Assembly (NCBI GenBank): GCA_014773175.1
Contig: VXCM01000040.1
Coordinates: 124,001 to 188,000, forward strand
Length of the DNA stretch: 64,000 nucleotides
Source of the DNA: Lucifuga dentata
Taxonomy: Eukaryota; Chordata; Actinopteri; Ophidiiformes; Bythitidae
Direction of reading: 5' to 3'
Shown here: positions 22,857 to 36,240 of the stretch, in pieces
How the letters are laid out: every line of letters begins with the position of its first letter
How positions within the stretch are numbered: position 1 is the first letter of the stretch
Notes under the pieces: generated by a model
What the model was told of the DNA's origin: nothing
The model's database searches: none
The model's input: only the letters and a program-made list of their open reading frames with translations
Position numbers and translations under genes: made by a program

Positions 22857-25800
22857 ATTGATATGGATTTCAACCAGTTTCAGTGGACGCCAGTTAACCA
22901 GTCATCCAAAGCATCGGCGATGACTAGCTATGACACCTCCTCCACTGTCAAGTCCGCCACTGCCTCTTCATTAGCATCTACCTCATCAGTAGCTTATGAC
23001 ACAAAAGAATACTTCCCACCTCCACCGGCAGACCTGCTTGAGGTATCACAGGAAGTACCAGAGCATAGTGTCTCTTCCCAGTCTCAATCTCAGAAGTGCC
23101 CTGTTAATAAGGAGCAGTACTTCAAGCAAAAGAGCATGGCTGAACTGAAGCGCCTCTATAAGCATATACATCCAGAGGTCCGCAAGAACCTTGAAACAGA
23201 CTACTTAAACCAACTCAGCGAGGCATCGGAGAATGAGGAAATTGTGGGAGAAGTCCAGCAGGCGTGCTATATGTTTGAAGGCAATAGCCCAAGTAGGAGT
23301 ATGAGCCCCGATAGAGAGTCCATGGAGTGGGATGAGATCCTTAAAGGAGAAGTGCAGTCCATGCGTTGGATGTTTGAAAACAAGCCACTAGATACTATCA
23401 AAGATGAAAACCCAGATGAGAATGAGGTGAGAAATATCGCCCAGCAGGAAATTATTGCTGGCAAAGACGTCAGATACACAGCATGGATGTTTGAGACTCA
23501 GCCTATGGATGTTCTGGGAATAGAGACTCCTGATTCCGCTGAGCAGTCTCAAAAGCCAACTGAACTCGCGAGGGGAGATGTCCGCACTGCTACTTGGCTT
23601 TTTGAGACACAGCCGCTTGATTATCTGAACAAGATCTACCAAGAAGACGAGCAGAACGTGGATGCAGTCATCACAAAAGACATCACAGGAGGAGATGTTA
23701 AAACTGCCAGGTATCTCTTTGAGACCCAGCATCTGGATTCCCTGGGTAAAACTGAAACTATTGAAGAGAGCCACTTCCTGAATCTGAAGTCCGAGCTTGA
23801 AGAGATCAAAGGGGATGTGAAGACAACCACCCACATGTTTGAGACCCAGCCCATGTGTGTCATCAGGGGGGATTCGGGAGAGATGCTGGAGATTACCACG
23901 ATTCGCAGGGAGGAGACTGAGAAAGGAGATGTGAAGACATCACGCTGGATGTTTGAAACACAGCCTATGGATATGATCAACAAAGACCCTAGCAAAGTAA
24001 AACTTATATGTGGTATATCCATGGAGGACAACATTCAAGGTGGTGTGAACAAAGGTAGATGGCTTTTTGAAACAAAAAGTCTGGACACCATTAAAGATGA
24101 AGAATGGGAAAGTTCCAGGAAGCAAAAGGAGGAAATAATTGGGGCTGATGTAAGGAAGCATTGTCTGGTGTTTGAGACCCAGCCGATGGATATTCTAAAA
24201 GATAATGCTAATGCAAGACCCTTACCCTCTGAGGAGATTATTGGAGGGGATGTTCAGTCAGCAAAACATCTGTTTGAAACAGTGCCCATGGAAAATCTGA
24301 AGGAACTGCCTGAGGTGGGAAAACTCCAGAAAATGGTTGCATCGGAAGAAGAAAAGGGCGATGTGAGACATCAGAAGTGGGTGTTTGAAAGCCAGCCACT
24401 TGAAAACATACGGGAGGAAAAGAAGGAGATTACACGAACTGTGAACATACAGGCTTTTGATAAAGGAGACATAACAAACTATAAAGAAAAATTTGAATGT
24501 ATGAATTTAAGTAAATGTGACGGAACGCAGAAAATTCAAGTAGAGGGTGTAACCAGTGGATCTGTCAAATCCAATAAAGTGCTTTTTGAATCTACCCCTA
24601 TGTATGCTATGCAAGACAGCTCTGGCCATTATCATGAGGTGAGGACTGTGAGACGCGAGGAGATTGTAAAAGGAGACGTGCGGAGTTGCAGATGGATGTT
24701 TGAAACGCGTCCTATTGATGAATTTGATGAGAGCATCAATAAGTTTCAGATCATAAAAGGCATATCAAAACAGGAGATTGAGTCAGGTGATGTCAAAACA
24801 GCCAAGTGGTTATTTGAAACTCAGCCACTGGATGCCATTAAGTTTTTCAGCAGTTCTGAGGATGAAGTGCATAAAACTAAGGAAGGCATAGAAATTGAGA
24901 AAGGAGATGTTAAAACGTGCAGGTGGCTGTTTGAGACTCAACCAATGGATGTTTTGTATGAAAAGGTAGAGAAGAGTGAAGCTGATGTCGAGGAAGTGCA
25001 GAAAGGTGATGTTAAAACGTGCACTTGGCTCTTTGAGACCCAGACACTTGATAATATACGTGACCATACAGAGTCAGAGTCTGAGACTATTCTGAAAACC
25101 TGCACTGTAAAGCAAGAAGACATCCAAGGAAAAGATGTGCGTCTGGCCCGCTTCCTCTTTGAAACTGAGAATCTTGAAAACATCACAGGTGAGGATGCTG
25201 GCTCTTTTAGGAGGGTTACGGAAATTGACATCCAATCAGGTGATGTTTCCAGGATGAAATACAATTTTGAGAATTATTCCTCTGACGTCATGAGCTCTAC
25301 TTCTGAGGAGACGATGCAGAGGTTGAAGACGCAGCAGGCTGAGGACATCCAGAGGGGAAATGTGGTGAACTGTACCTGGAAGTTTGAGAATCAGCCAATA
25401 GATGCCATTCGAGAGGATTCAGAGAGCCGGGAAATTCGTACCGTGACAGATGTGCAGGGCGGCGACGTTGACAAAGGCCGCTTCACTTTTGAGACCTACT
25501 CTCTGGATCAAATTCAGAAGGAGTCCACAGAGACAGATATTTCAAAACTCACGAGTATTATTAGAAATGAGATAGAGAGGGGAGATGTGAAAAATTACAC
25601 CATGATGTTTGAAACTCAGCCGCTGTATGCCATCTGTGATAAAGAGGGCCACTACCATGAAGTAACTACAGTTACCAAGGAAGAAATCATGAGAGGTGAT
25701 GTGGTGGGGGCCCGATGGCTATTTGAGACTAAGCCTCTGGATTCAATTAGAGATTCAGAGGAGGTTTACGTTATTAAAGCTGTAACTGAAGAAGGAATTA

Positions 25801-28800
25801 ACAAAGGAGATGTCAGCTCTGCCAGATGGAAATTCGAAACACAACCTCTGGATGAAATTGCAGAGGAAATAAAAATCAGATCAAAAACGGTTGCAGACGT
25901 ACAAGGCGGCGATGTGAAGACAAACAAACAGCTATTTGAGGCCGACGAGATGTCTCAAAAGTACATCAGAACTGTTAGCGTGAGCGAGATCCAAAAAGGA
26001 GACGTGAGATCTGCCACATGGATGTTTGAAACGCACACAATTGATAGGATCCACGGCGAAGGCACAGAATATGATGACATGAAGACGGTCACGAAAGAGG
26101 AAGTAATGAAGGGGGATGTGAAGCAGTCTGTGTGGCTCTTTGAGAAGCAGCCCCTCGACAGCATCAAAGAGAATGACAGCACAGAACATGTAGTCGCAAA
26201 GGAGGAAATCCCGCAAGGTGATGTGAAGACAACAACATGGCTATTTGAAACCACTCCTTTCCACGATTTTAATGAGAGCAGTGTGGAAAAGACAGAAATA
26301 ATAGGGAAAAGCATTAAAGAGACTCTCCAGGAGCTTTATTGTCAGAAAATGGTGGACTCCCAAGGTATTCTCATCGAGGCAGATGAGATTGGGGATGTCC
26401 GCATGGCCAAATATAAACTGATGACCCAGGATGCTCCACAAATCCAAAAAGAAGAGGTTATCAGAGGAGACCTGAACAACATTATGATGAACCTTCTGAA
26501 CCGCAGGGAGACCACAGAAAGGGGCATAACTATTGACAAAGAAGAGAGAGGCAACATTAACACCACAGTGAAGCAGCTATTCAACCAGGAAAGGGGAATC
26601 AATGTTGAGAAGGAGGAAATTGTCCGGGGTGACATTCAAGAAGCCATAAACAATCTGCTCAAGAATGAGGGTTCCTCGAAGCGTGGCATTCTGATTCAAG
26701 AAGACGAGAAAGGAGATGTGAGAATGACTATCTATTCTCTGCTAAATAAAGGGCAGAGAGCTAGCATAGAAAAGGAGGATATCATTCAAGGTAATGTTAG
26801 CAAAACCCTTCATCGACTTCTGTCCAACCCCGATGCAGGAGACTCAAAGAAAATAAAGGTGGGAGACACAGAGAGAGGCAATGTCAGTTTTTACTCCACA
26901 TGTATTGAGTCTGGCGCTTTGGATTACCTGAAACAGCTTCAGTATGAATCTGATGAGGTCCTGGAAAAGGTCGAGAAAGAGCGTATCATAGGTGGTGACA
27001 TCGAAGAAACCAAGATCATACTGAGAAGAAATCAGCAGCAAATAGGTCGCACGGTGGCAGAGGATGATATTGTTCCTGGTGATGTGCACAGCACCGTTAA
27101 AGTCTTTATGACCGAGCCTGCTGTTACCTACAGAAACCTAGAGAAAAAGGACATTGTTAAAGGTGACCTTAGGGGAGCGCTGGATTCTCTGGCCCAAGCC
27201 ATCAATCAGAAAGCCGTAATAGAGAAAGAGGAGGTTGTGAAAGGAGATATACCCACTACTTTGAGGTCACTGGAGGAGGCTCAACATCAAGCCAAAGAAA
27301 TGGAAAAGCCAGAAATTGTCAGGGGAGACATCAGAAGTGCTCTAGAGTCACTGGAGAAATCTGCAACTTCAAAAACTGAAGCTACTATTGAAGATTTAGT
27401 GGCAGGTGATATCAGAGGTGTGCTGAAGTCTCTAGAGGAGGCAAGCCAAGCTATGAAAGAAGTGGAAAAAGAGGAGATTGTCAAAGGAGACATTCACACG
27501 GCCATGCTGAGTTTACATGAGGCCTCAAGTGACAAAAAGATTTACCAGCATCAAGTGAGCGAACAAGGAGACGTTAAAGCCACCATCCAGCTCTTGTTAG
27601 ATCCTACCACTTCTCCAAGAATGCAGCGGAGGGGGAGCATTGAAGGAGATGTGAAAACATCCATCAAATCCCTCTATGAAGGACAGGAGACAACGCAGGT
27701 GGAAAAAGAGGAGGTTGTAAAAGGCGATGTTCAAGGGACTATAAAGTGTCTGATGCAAAGGAAACAATATTCAAATCCAAAACGGATGTATCCTCCCAAG
27801 AAAGCAAAAGTGCCCGTGAAAAATCCATTAAGTGCAAAGCAAGCAGAGCATGAGAGCGAGCACGAAGCCAAGAGTGAGAATGTAGCAGTCAATCCAGCCC
27901 CCACTGTGAAAAACCTTTCTCAGAGCAGCGAGTCACAGCGACACACACAGAAGTACAATGAAAGCAAATCCGTGAAAACTAAGGTAATAACCCAAGAGGA
28001 TCACCCTGTTGCTGTAGCCAAAACAGACAGTGCATCTGAGGCCTCTCAGCAGATCAGCATGAAAGAACAAAGTGTGAGACAGAAGATGATGCCCCCACAG
28101 AAAACAGCAGCCCCTAAGCCCATTATGATAAAGAAGAAACAAATGACTAATAATGATCAAACAGAGACTAAAGCAGCTGTTGATATGAATGTGATGAAAG
28201 AGGTGCAGAACACATCACAGGCCAACGTTTCAACCAAGCAAACGAGCGAAACAAAGATCATCAAACAGGTGCAAACTACGACGACGGAGAAAACCGTTGT
28301 GCATAAGCAGAATGTAAGCGTGTCAGAGCAAAAGCAACACACTAAAACAGAAAATAAGGCTGTCACACAAAAGCAAAACATCAAAAACATAAAGAATGAT
28401 TACCGTAACCTTGACATGAAAGGGAAAGGTGTGATCAAAAAGGGGAAGGCAGAGATTCATTTCCCACCTCCGCCCTCATCCCCACCTCCATCTTCAGAGT
28501 CTGAGCTCTCCCTCCCTCCGCCTCCATCACCAGTGCTGGAAAGCCCTGCATCCCCCACATCGCACCCATTTATGATGAGACAGGATAGCGACCTCCCACT
28601 GCCGCCACCACCCCCACTGCCTCCCATGGAATGTGGAAAGTCTGAGCCAGAATTTTTCCCTCCTCCACCTCCTCCGCCTCCACCCTCTGTGGCCGGACAA
28701 GACTTCCTTCCCCCGCCTCCCTCACAGCAGGAGCTAAATGCGATGCCTCAGCCTCCACCTGTCAAGCAGGGGAAACCCTTGAGCAGGCCCTTATTCAAAG

Positions 28801-31800
28801 TGCCAAAACCACCGGAAACGCCCAAACAGCCCATACAAGCTAAACCCAAATGGCAGAAAAAACAGCCTACACCACCACCACCACCACCTGAACTCCCTCC
28901 TGGCCAAGAAACCATAATATCAACAGAATGTAAAAAGGAAGCTACAAGCCAGGAAGTGAAAAAGGAAATGAGTAAACACATTGAAACAAGCAAACAAATT
29001 CAATCCGAATTAACAACAACTACAAAAATACCAGCAGGCAACCCAGTCGTAAAACTGACTGAACCAAATGAAATTCCTCAACCACCTAAAAAAGTGTTTG
29101 TCCCTCCCATTAAACTGCCTCCTCCCCCTGATCCAGCTCCAGCACAAAAGCCTAGACCCTATGCTCGTAAGTTTAAAACCCCTCTTATGCTTGCAGAGGA
29201 ACGATACCACCAACAAAAGATGGAGAAAGAGGAAATTGAGAGGAATATAGTTACCACTCCCACCTCTCCAGCAGCTAATATACAAGCAGCACTCTCTGCT
29301 GTCACAGCTGAGCCTCCCGCAGCACAGAACACGGAGAAAGAAGTGGACATGATAGCAACAAACGAAAAAGTTAAAACCATTTCTAAAGAAGAAGTCTTGG
29401 CACAGGACATATCCTCCAAGAAAACTCCTTCTCACATCCCTTTGAGCAAGAAATCAGCCTCGGGCCTTTCAAATGTTTCCACAGATAAAAAACACATTGT
29501 CAGCGAGCGCTTGTCTTCAGTTTCCTCAGATAAAATGCTCACATCTGATGCCATTAAAAAGAGTCAAACAGCAGCCGCATGTGCAAATCAGACTGTTTCT
29601 CTTGCTAATGCTCAGTCTCATCAGGAGGCCTCCAACATTAAAGTCCAGTCGTGCTCTAATGTGGTCTCTTCTTTGGTCACAGAGCAGCAGCAGTTTAAGA
29701 AATCCAGCACCAAGTCTATCACAACCACACAGAGTGCCGTCCAGGAAAGTGTAAATCTTCAAAGCCAGTCTGCAGTCACACAGAAAGCTGAAGATGTAAA
29801 GAATATTAATGCATCACTGACACAAGAGGGGAAAATGACTCCCTCTCAACCCACCAGAATTCCAAAGGTAACTCCAAGTTTCAAGGTGAAAACCTTTAAG
29901 ATGCCAGCAGAGAAGAAAGAGGAGAAATGTGACGCTGTGGGACTGAATGAAGCAATGAAAAGCAAAGTGCAAGAGAAAGGCAGTATTTCTCAGAATAATG
30001 AAACTAAAATGATTCAGGAAAACAAACAGGTGTCATCGGTGAGAACAGAAATGAAGGTAAAAGAGAGCAAAAAGCAGTTGACCCCACCTGTGAAGGAAGT
30101 GGAGGTTCAAGTGAAAAAGGGAAAACAGACACAAAAGAATGAGAATGAACTGAAGCTGTCCCCGTCCGTTACTATTTTCATGTCTAAGGAGGATAAGATA
30201 CCATCTGCACCGATGCCTCAAGGACAGGGCCACATATCTGGCTCCCACAGTCAGCAGAGCATAAAGGCAGAGCACACTCAAAGACACCAGGAGGTGGTTG
30301 TGACTGAGAAAGTGGTCCAAAGGAAAGAGGCTGTTCACACACAAAAACAGCAAGTAAAGCTTTCGCAGCAGCAACAAAGAGCAGAATCAAAACTGCAGGT
30401 AGCAGCAGGACATTTTAAAGATGAGGCCAAGGATGTGATGGTGAAAGGGGCAGGAAAAATGGCCCCGAAAGACGAAGCTCAGCAGTCAGAAGAAATCACG
30501 GATTTGGAGAAATGTAATGTCATGCAGAACCTGCTTACTCAAATAAAAGAAATTGAAGGTACGCCAAGCAAAATCGACTCAACCGCTGTCAAGATGATTG
30601 TAAGCCAATTCCCTGACTGGATGATGAGTTTGGAAGAGAAAAACAACTTGAATGTAATTTCTACCCAGCAGAGTAAGAAAAAGTTAAAAGAGATGGTGAT
30701 CTACTTGAGTAATATCGTCCAAGCAAAAGTTACATTTTTTGAGGAAAACTTGATAGATGTGGAAAAGAACGAGAAAGAAACTAAACCGGCTCCGCCACCA
30801 GCGCCTCCGAAGCCTGACAAGAGTTTTTTCAGCGGGGCGACCACAAAGATATCTAAAATCAGCATCGGCTCATCCAAAATAGAGACACAAAAGAAGACGG
30901 CCGGAGAGAAAAAGTCGGTTCACGAGAGCAAAATGTACCAGGATCTCAGCGAGGCGCCAGATTACCGAGTGTCCTCCCCGTTAGCAAGCATCCGCACTCC
31001 ATCACCAACTTTCATTAGTATTGAATCAGTGAGGAGGACAGACTCCCCACTCAGAGTGACCCCTTCTCCTCCACCCTACAAAGTGGCTGGGACACCACCA
31101 CCCCCTCCTCGCAAGTCATACACACCCACATCTAGCTTTAGCAGGGCCACGCCATCTCCCACCCTGAGCCGCTCAGAGAAACTGATGAAACTGAAGGATA
31201 CGACCTCTAAACTCTCCCGTGGTATGACCCCTCCTCCTCCCATGCCGGCGCCCGAGTGTTTTGCAGCTGAGAGAGAACAGCCGTCTCCGTTTAGCGACAG
31301 GGAGACTCACGCAGAGAGACACGGGGAGGAGTCGGTAGATGTGACGGAAATGGTCGACTCTATGATGACTGTCAAGGATAAAAAATCTTTCTTTGAGGAG
31401 GCCCAGAAAGCTGAGGTCAACCGGGTTTACTCTCGGAGAGACCCCATTGATATTCCCGAACGCCTCGGACCTGATAATGAGGAACCTGCTGAGCTGCTGA
31501 ACATAGACTTTCTCAAAGAGGATCTGCCTAAGGTTGACCTGTCGAAGCTCGTTAACAAATTTGAATCTCCACAACCAAAGGTTTACACCAGAAAAGAGCC
31601 CATTGTCATTACAGAGAGGCTGGGGAGCGACACAGAGGATGCAGAGGTGGACCCCAAACCCCCCAAAACCGAAGAATTCACTACATTCAATGTGAAAGCC
31701 ATAAAGGATGTGTTTGAGACGGGAGAACACAGCTCTCAGGCAGCCAGAGAGCTCAGAGAGCAAATAGAAAGACGAGAACCTGAATCAGCTCATTCTCGCT

Positions 31801-32138
31801 CTGAAACGACATCAGTCACGGAGCAATTCTGCAGCATGGACAACTTTGGAAACATGATGGGTGAGACGATAAGTTCCACAGCAACGCATTCTGGCAGCTC
31901 CGTGACCCGCGGTAGCCCTCCGTCCTATGCTGATGTGGTGAAAGGAAGAGTTCCAACAGTAGCCGTCCCCCCCGAGGCCTCGACCGAGGAGCTGCTGAGA
32001 AACTTCCAGCAGTCGTGGGCCGAGAGCCAAGGAGTTTTCCAGAACCTGGGTTTCAGTGTCACAGAGCAGAGGACTTCACAGATTGTGTCGCGTCAGCAGG
32101 AGACTGTCGTGACGGGTAAACCAGGCTGTGCAGCATGA
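22857..32138 (+). CDS. xirp2: xirp2 giant exon: Xin repeats, proline-rich region and C-terminus
   Basis: One uninterrupted 9.28-kb exon (3,093 codons, then TGA) starts [17 protein letters not shown] after the acceptor AAACATAG. Numbering from the Met at 22,863: an FPPPP motif lies at residue 51 and [14 protein letters not shown] at about 95-108. About 28 canonical Xin repeats (consensus [18 protein letters not shown]) span about 125-1,140. About 17 divergent GD(V/I)-containing repeats span about 1,175-1,640. A proline-rich region with FPPPP sites lies near 1,867 and 1,932. A helical segment ([18 protein letters not shown]) is near 2,550. Two copies of Y(S/T)R(R/K)(D/E)PI.I.ERLG lie near 2,860-2,920. 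The C-terminus contains [17 protein letters not shown]. Family knowledge: Xin repeats bind and stabilise F-actin at intercalated discs and myotendinous or Z-line sites, and proline-rich motifs recruit Ena/VASP proteins. No frameshift or internal stop is seen. Confidence 0.97.
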   Translation: MDMDFNQFQWTPVNQSSKASAMTSYDTSSTVKSATASSLASTSSVAYDTKEYFPPPPADLLEVSQEVPEHSVSSQSQSQKCPVNKEQYFKQKSMAELKRLYKHIHPEVRKNLETDYLNQLSEASENEEIVGEVQQACYMFEGNSPSRSMSPDRESMEWDEILKGEVQSMRWMFENKPLDTIKDENPDENEVRNIAQQEIIAGKDVRYTAWMFETQPMDVLGIETPDSAEQSQKPTELARGDVRTATWLFETQPLDYLNKIYQEDEQNVDAVITKDITGGDVKTARYLFETQHLDSLGKTETIEESHFLNLKSELEEIKGDVKTTTHMFETQPMCVIRGDSGEMLEITTIRREETEKGDVKTSRWMFETQPMDMINKDPSKVKLICGISMEDNIQGGVNKGRWLFETKSLDTIKDEEWESSRKQKEEIIGADVRKHCLVFETQPMDILKDNANARPLPSEEIIGGDVQSAKHLFETVPMENLKELPEVGKLQKMVASEEEKGDVRHQKWVFESQPLENIREEKKEITRTVNIQAFDKGDITNYKEKFECMNLSKCDGTQKIQVEGVTSGSVKSNKVLFESTPMYAMQDSSGHYHEVRTVRREEIVKGDVRSCRWMFETRPIDEFDESINKFQIIKGISKQEIESGDVKTAKWLFETQPLDAIKFFSSSEDEVHKTKEGIEIEKGDVKTCRWLFETQPMDVLYEKVEKSEADVEEVQKGDVKTCTWLFETQTLDNIRDHTESESETILKTCTVKQEDIQGKDVRLARFLFETENLENITGEDAGSFRRVTEIDIQSGDVSRMKYNFENYSSDVMSSTSEETMQRLKTQQAEDIQRGNVVNCTWKFENQPIDAIREDSESREIRTVTDVQGGDVDKGRFTFETYSLDQIQKESTETDISKLTSIIRNEIERGDVKNYTMMFETQPLYAICDKEGHYHEVTTVTKEEIMRGDVVGARWLFETKPLDSIRDSEEVYVIKAVTEEGINKGDVSSARWKFETQPLDEIAEEIKIRSKTVADVQGGDVKTNKQLFEADEMSQKYIRTVSVSEIQKGDVRSATWMFETHTIDRIHGEGTEYDDMKTVTKEEVMKGDVKQSVWLFEKQPLDSIKENDSTEHVVAKEEIPQGDVKTTTWLFETTPFHDFNESSVEKTEIIGKSIKETLQELYCQKMVDSQGILIEADEIGDVRMAKYKLMTQDAPQIQKEEVIRGDLNNIMMNLLNRRETTERGITIDKEERGNINTTVKQLFNQERGINVEKEEIVRGDIQEAINNLLKNEGSSKRGILIQEDEKGDVRMTIYSLLNKGQRASIEKEDIIQGNVSKTLHRLLSNPDAGDSKKIKVGDTERGNVSFYSTCIESGALDYLKQLQYESDEVLEKVEKERIIGGDIEETKIILRRNQQQIGRTVAEDDIVPGDVHSTVKVFMTEPAVTYRNLEKKDIVKGDLRGALDSLAQAINQKAVIEKEEVVKGDIPTTLRSLEEAQHQAKEMEKPEIVRGDIRSALESLEKSATSKTEATIEDLVAGDIRGVLKSLEEASQAMKEVEKEEIVKGDIHTAMLSLHEASSDKKIYQHQVSEQGDVKATIQLLLDPTTSPRMQRRGSIEGDVKTSIKSLYEGQETTQVEKEEVVKGDVQGTIKCLMQRKQYSNPKRMYPPKKAKVPVKNPLSAKQAEHESEHEAKSENVAVNPAPTVKNLSQSSESQRHTQKYNESKSVKTKVITQEDHPVAVAKTDSASEASQQISMKEQSVRQKMMPPQKTAAPKPIMIKKKQMTNNDQTETKAAVDMNVMKEVQNTSQANVSTKQTSETKIIKQVQTTTTEKTVVHKQNVSVSEQKQHTKTENKAVTQKQNIKNIKNDYRNLDMKGKGVIKKGKAEIHFPPPPSSPPPSSESELSLPPPPSPVLESPASPTSHPFMMRQDSDLPLPPPPPLPPMECGKSEPEFFPPPPPPPPPSVAGQDFLPPPPSQQELNAMPQPPPVKQGKPLSRPLFKVPKPPETPKQPIQAKPKWQKKQPTPPPPPPELPPGQETIISTECKKEATSQEVKKEMSKHIETSKQIQSELTTTTKIPAGNPVVKLTEPNEIPQPPKKVFVPPIKLPPPPDPAPAQKPRPYARKFKTPLMLAEERYHQQKMEKEEIERNIVTTPTSPAANIQAALSAVTAEPPAAQNTEKEVDMIATNEKVKTISKEEVLAQDISSKKTPSHIPLSKKSASGLSNVSTDKKHIVSERLSSVSSDKMLTSDAIKKSQTAAACANQTVSLANAQSHQEASNIKVQSCSNVVSSLVTEQQQFKKSSTKSITTTQSAVQESVNLQSQSAVTQKAEDVKNINASLTQEGKMTPSQPTRIPKVTPSFKVKTFKMPAEKKEEKCDAVGLNEAMKSKVQEKGSISQNNETKMIQENKQVSSVRTEMKVKESKKQLTPPVKEVEVQVKKGKQTQKNENELKLSPSVTIFMSKEDKIPSAPMPQGQGHISGSHSQQSIKAEHTQRHQEVVVTEKVVQRKEAVHTQKQQVKLSQQQQRAESKLQVAAGHFKDEAKDVMVKGAGKMAPKDEAQQSEEITDLEKCNVMQNLLTQIKEIEGTPSKIDSTAVKMIVSQFPDWMMSLEEKNNLNVISTQQSKKKLKEMVIYLSNIVQAKVTFFEENLIDVEKNEKETKPAPPPAPPKPDKSFFSGATTKISKISIGSSKIETQKKTAGEKKSVHESKMYQDLSEAPDYRVSSPLASIRTPSPTFISIESVRRTDSPLRVTPSPPPYKVAGTPPPPPRKSYTPTSSFSRATPSPTLSRSEKLMKLKDTTSKLSRGMTPPPPMPAPECFAAEREQPSPFSDRETHAERHGEESVDVTEMVDSMMTVKDKKSFFEEAQKAEVNRVYSRRDPIDIPERLGPDNEEPAELLNIDFLKEDLPKVDLSKLVNKFESPQPKVYTRKEPIVITERLGSDTEDAEVDPKPPKTEEFTTFNVKAIKDVFETGEHSSQAARELREQIERREPESAHSRSETTSVTEQFCSMDNFGNMMGETISSTATHSGSSVTRGSPPSYADVVKGRVPTVAVPPEASTEELLRNFQQSWAESQGVFQNLGFSVTEQRTSQIVSRQQETVVTGKPGCAA
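23235..26275 (+). other. Canonical Xin-repeat block (about 28 repeats)
   Basis: Within the giant exon, units recur every 32-40 codons with a 16-residue core of the form GDV(K/R)[12 protein letters not shown]. The best matches include [32 protein letters not shown] and [16 protein letters not shown]. The first unit ([13 protein letters not shown]) and the twelfth and nineteenth are degenerate, having lost the Trp or the FET. I counted repeats by eye, so the number may be off by one or two. By family knowledge each canonical unit contributes to F-actin side binding. Confidence 0.9.
26380..27770 (+). other. Divergent Xin-like repeat block (about 17 repeats)
   Basis: Downstream of the canonical repeats the spacing persists and each unit keeps (E)(I/V)(V/I)(K/R)GD(V/I/L). 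The W(L/M)FETQPLD half is replaced by an amphipathic pattern such as [24 protein letters not shown] or [12 protein letters not shown]. The last eight units are the most regular. This half looks helical rather than canonical actin-binding; whether it binds actin is not shown by the sequence. Confidence 0.75.
28455..29135 (+). other. Proline-rich coding region with FPPPP motifs
   Basis: Dense CCN codons encode runs of four to nine prolines broken by Ser, Glu and Leu. Two FPPPP cores occur here, IHFPPPPSS (Phe at about residue 1,867) and EFFPPPPPP (about 1,932), and a third, [11 protein letters not shown], lies near the N-terminus at residue 51. FPPPP preceded or followed by acidic residues is the known ligand of Ena/VASP EVH1 domains; [12 protein letters not shown] is a likely profilin or SH3 ligand. 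Binding is inferred from motif only. Confidence 0.75.
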
Positions 32139-32611
32139 GGATACTAAACAAAAAAGAGTGACGGTGTGTTTAAAACGCTTTGTGTGCGAACATTTACAGA
32201 CCGTTAATGTCTCTACATTTTCTTTTGAAGCATTTTCTTTCATTTTCAACTTATTTTTGTTGCCATGAAAGCTTTGATGAGCTCACCATTGTGTTTATTC
32301 ATGCCTCTGATGTGTGATGCTCGTTGGCAGCAAGCAATGGTGGTAACATATTGAACTAATAGTTTTTTTATGCTTGGGTGTGTGTGATGCTGAAATCATC
32401 AATGGAGAAGTGCCTGAAATGTCTCCAAAAAAAAAAAAAAAAANAAAAAAAAAAAAAAAAAGCAAAAAACTAGATTTAACTCCGTTTTCATCAACAACTG
32501 TTGGTGCATGACAGTGTTTCATCTCTAATTCTGCATTTGTGAAGGATTGCATTTGAGAACATCTGCTCTTAAAACAAAATTAAAATAAAGTTTGTTTTGT
32601 CCTCTTTGCAG
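32139..32611 (+). other. Intron or 3' UTR between the giant exon and the LIM exon
   Basis: This 473-nt stretch can be the 3' UTR of the long isoform or part of an intron. It contains a poly-A run with an N (about 32,428-32,461) and AATAAA at 32,584-32,589, followed by the GT/T-rich tract that is also the polypyrimidine tract of the next exon. The assembly across the poly-A run is uncertain in length. Confidence 0.75.
32584..32589 (+). terminator. Candidate alternative polyadenylation signal for the long isoform
   Basis: AATAAA lies 22 bases before the LIM-exon acceptor AG and is followed by TTTGTTTTGTCCTCTTTG, a T/GT-rich downstream element. If used, cleavage would end transcripts close to the acceptor and favour the long Xin-repeat form. 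It could also be a chance hexamer in AT-rich DNA. Confidence 0.4.
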
Positions 32612-32745
32612 AAAATACGAGTTCCAGAGTCCGAACTGTGCAGGGCATGTCGGAAGAGGGTGTACCCCATGGAATCTCTGATTGCAGACAAACAAAACTT
32701 TCATAAAAGTTGCTTCCGCTGTGAACACTGCAGAGGAAAGCTGAG
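32612..32745 (+). CDS. xirp2: xirp2 LIM-domain exon, first part
   Basis: A 134-nt exon that in phase 0 encodes [18 protein letters not shown], then [19 protein letters not shown] and EHCRGKLS. The zinc ligands seen are Cys-x2-Cys (CRAC), His-x2-Cys (HKSC) and the start of the second finger, Cys-x2-Cys (CEHC). This LIM type is close to those of LIMA1/EPLIN. The acceptor is CTCTTTGCAG and the donor CTGAG|GTGAAG, leaving in phase 2. It joins in frame to the exon ending at 22,368. In the +1 frame it is also open up to TAA at 32,704-32,706, which matters if the giant exon splices from an internal donor. Confidence 0.93.
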
Positions 32746-32749
32746 GTGA

Positions 32750-34423
<1,674 letters not shown>

Positions 34424-34900
34424 ATTCATCTGCCGCCCCGTCAGCTAATCACACAGCTTTGATCACATGCAATTTCACGCCCATGTCCATGGAGAGATGA
34501 ACTGCTCTGATTTATTTTAGTGTTTCTTTTTTTTTTTTTTNTTTTTTTTTTTTTTTGTACTGAGTTTTAAAACCATATTTCTGCCGTTATTCAATATCTG
34601 AGTTTGTTTGGATGCAGATTGGATGCACCTGGTGTGCAGCGAATAAGTAAAAGGATGTTTGTTCTTATATTTTACTTAGTATGCATAAGAATTTTGTCCA
34701 ACTGTGGAATTATCTAAACAGGGCTATTTTTCAACATGCAATTTGCTATATGTGCATTAATTACAAATTGCGGTTTTCTTTGTTGCTCAGAATGAATGGC
34801 TGTCAGGTTTCTTTTGAGTCTGAATAAAGAGTTTTTTTTTCATTTTCCAATCCTGGTGTATATTTTCTGGCAGAAATAAAGCCTCACGACATCTAAACTA
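34424..34900 (+). other. xirp2 3' UTR
   Basis: AT-rich sequence after the last stop codon, with a T-run carrying an N at 34,541. It ends near two polyadenylation signals. There is no open frame of note. Confidence 0.75.
34823..34880 (+). terminator. xirp2 polyadenylation signals (two AATAAA hexamers)
   Basis: AATAAA occurs at 34,823-34,828, followed by a T-rich element, and again at 34,875-34,880. They lie 400-460 bp after the terminal stop codon, a normal 3' UTR length, and mark the likely end of the LIM-containing transcript. Confidence 0.7.
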
Positions 34901-35989
34901 TATGACTTTTTAATCAGTAAGTGCACAGACAAGGAGTGTGGTAAATGGGACTTAGTCGGTTTGTATCGTGTGGCTGAATCGTTTGATGTATGGCCTACCT
35001 AGATAACACAGTCCAGCTGAGACCTCATTGGCAAAAGTCATATTGATTTTCACTGAGAGAGCAGGCCTGTTGTAGGAGTTACAGATTTTTCCATTAGGTG
35101 GCTTTTGTCACCTCTGACAGATTTTTTCCTTCCCACTTACAGCCCTATGACATGGGGTAATTGGCTACCGAGAAAATATACTGTAATGTTAATTACCTAA
35201 GCAAAAAGACACTAACTTTACTGTCACCAAGGGAGGGTTTCTAGTGAGGGGAAGCAGTGCTGCTGGTTCAATAACTCACCGTCCTTTCTTGTAATGCTGT
35301 TTGGCATCTTTTTAATTGGGCAATTTGGTGTTTTCGTTTATACTACCTGAAATAATCAGTTTATTTCTCATCAGTCATAAACCATCTCCCATTCAATCTG
35401 AAATGAACAGTTTTTGTCCAGAGTCCTGCGGCCTGTTTTTCTTCATATATAAATAAATTTTATTGTTGGTAACATACAGTACAAATGCGGGATACGACAA
35501 CAAAGAACATTTCTTGTAAACCAGTGGAGACAATGAATGTCAGTAGCAATAAAGAATAAATAAATGAATAAAGAATTTTAGAAAAACAATATGCATTAAT
35601 ACAGGGGGGAAAAAAAGAAAAGAGGCTATTATTTGCAACTGAGGATTGCACAGAATGATCAAACCAAAATGTAATTACATTAATAACAATTTGGGAATGT
35701 ACTTTGAAAAGTTTATGCTTTTTTGAGACATTTTTTAAGAGACTATAATACAAATTGAAATCATTGGAGTATGGAATTACTAAGTATGGACAGTTTGGAA
35801 AGATTTGTTAAAAGGACAGGATGGTCCTGTGGCCTGTTGCACACAGACCCTGTAAGTAAACCAGAAGCGCCTCTTGTCACCAAAGCTTCACATCGACATC
35901 TCTCAGCAAACAACAAAGCCTTTCAGCTGCAGTCCGTCACGCTGGTCAGATCTCCTGTGAAAATGCCCCCCTCGCTTCCCTTTGACGTG
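34901..35989. other. Intergenic spacer between xirp2 and the next transcription unit
   Basis: About 1.1 kb of AT-rich DNA. I see no exon, RNA gene or named repeat. Confidence 0.6.
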
Positions 35990-36240
35990 TTTTTATTTCG
36001 GCCCAGATGCCATCACACCCGTCAGGCAGCGGGCACGGCAAGCGGTGGCTCTGCTATTTGAAAGTCAATCCCCGTCAAACAGCAGCAGCATCCTCCATCC
36101 TCTCCGCCGGCGCTGATTGGCTGCTGTCGCTCCCATCAGGTGGTGCTGATTGGACAGCTCTCCTCGCGTTCCCCCTCNCCTCCTCCTCCTCTCCTCCACG
36201 CGTCTGCCTTCCTGCCGAGAGAGGCGAGCATAGAGGAACG
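35990..36240 (+). promoter_or_regulatory. CpG-rich promoter with paired inverted CCAAT boxes
   Basis: The GC and CpG content rises sharply compared with both flanks, with motifs such as CCGGCGCTGATTGG and GGCGCGGCGCGG. GCTGATTGG occurs twice, with the ATTGG cores at 36,116-36,120 and 36,149-36,153, 33 bp apart; this is about three helical turns, as is common for paired NF-Y sites. No TATA box is seen, in keeping with a CpG-island promoter. An N at 36,178 lies in the C/T-rich part. Confidence 0.65.

Noticed and set aside
29010..31763. Long antisense open frames opposite the giant xirp2 exon
   Set aside because: They are shadows of a stop-poor, Glu/Lys-rich sense frame. They have no recognisable domains and no splice or promoter context.
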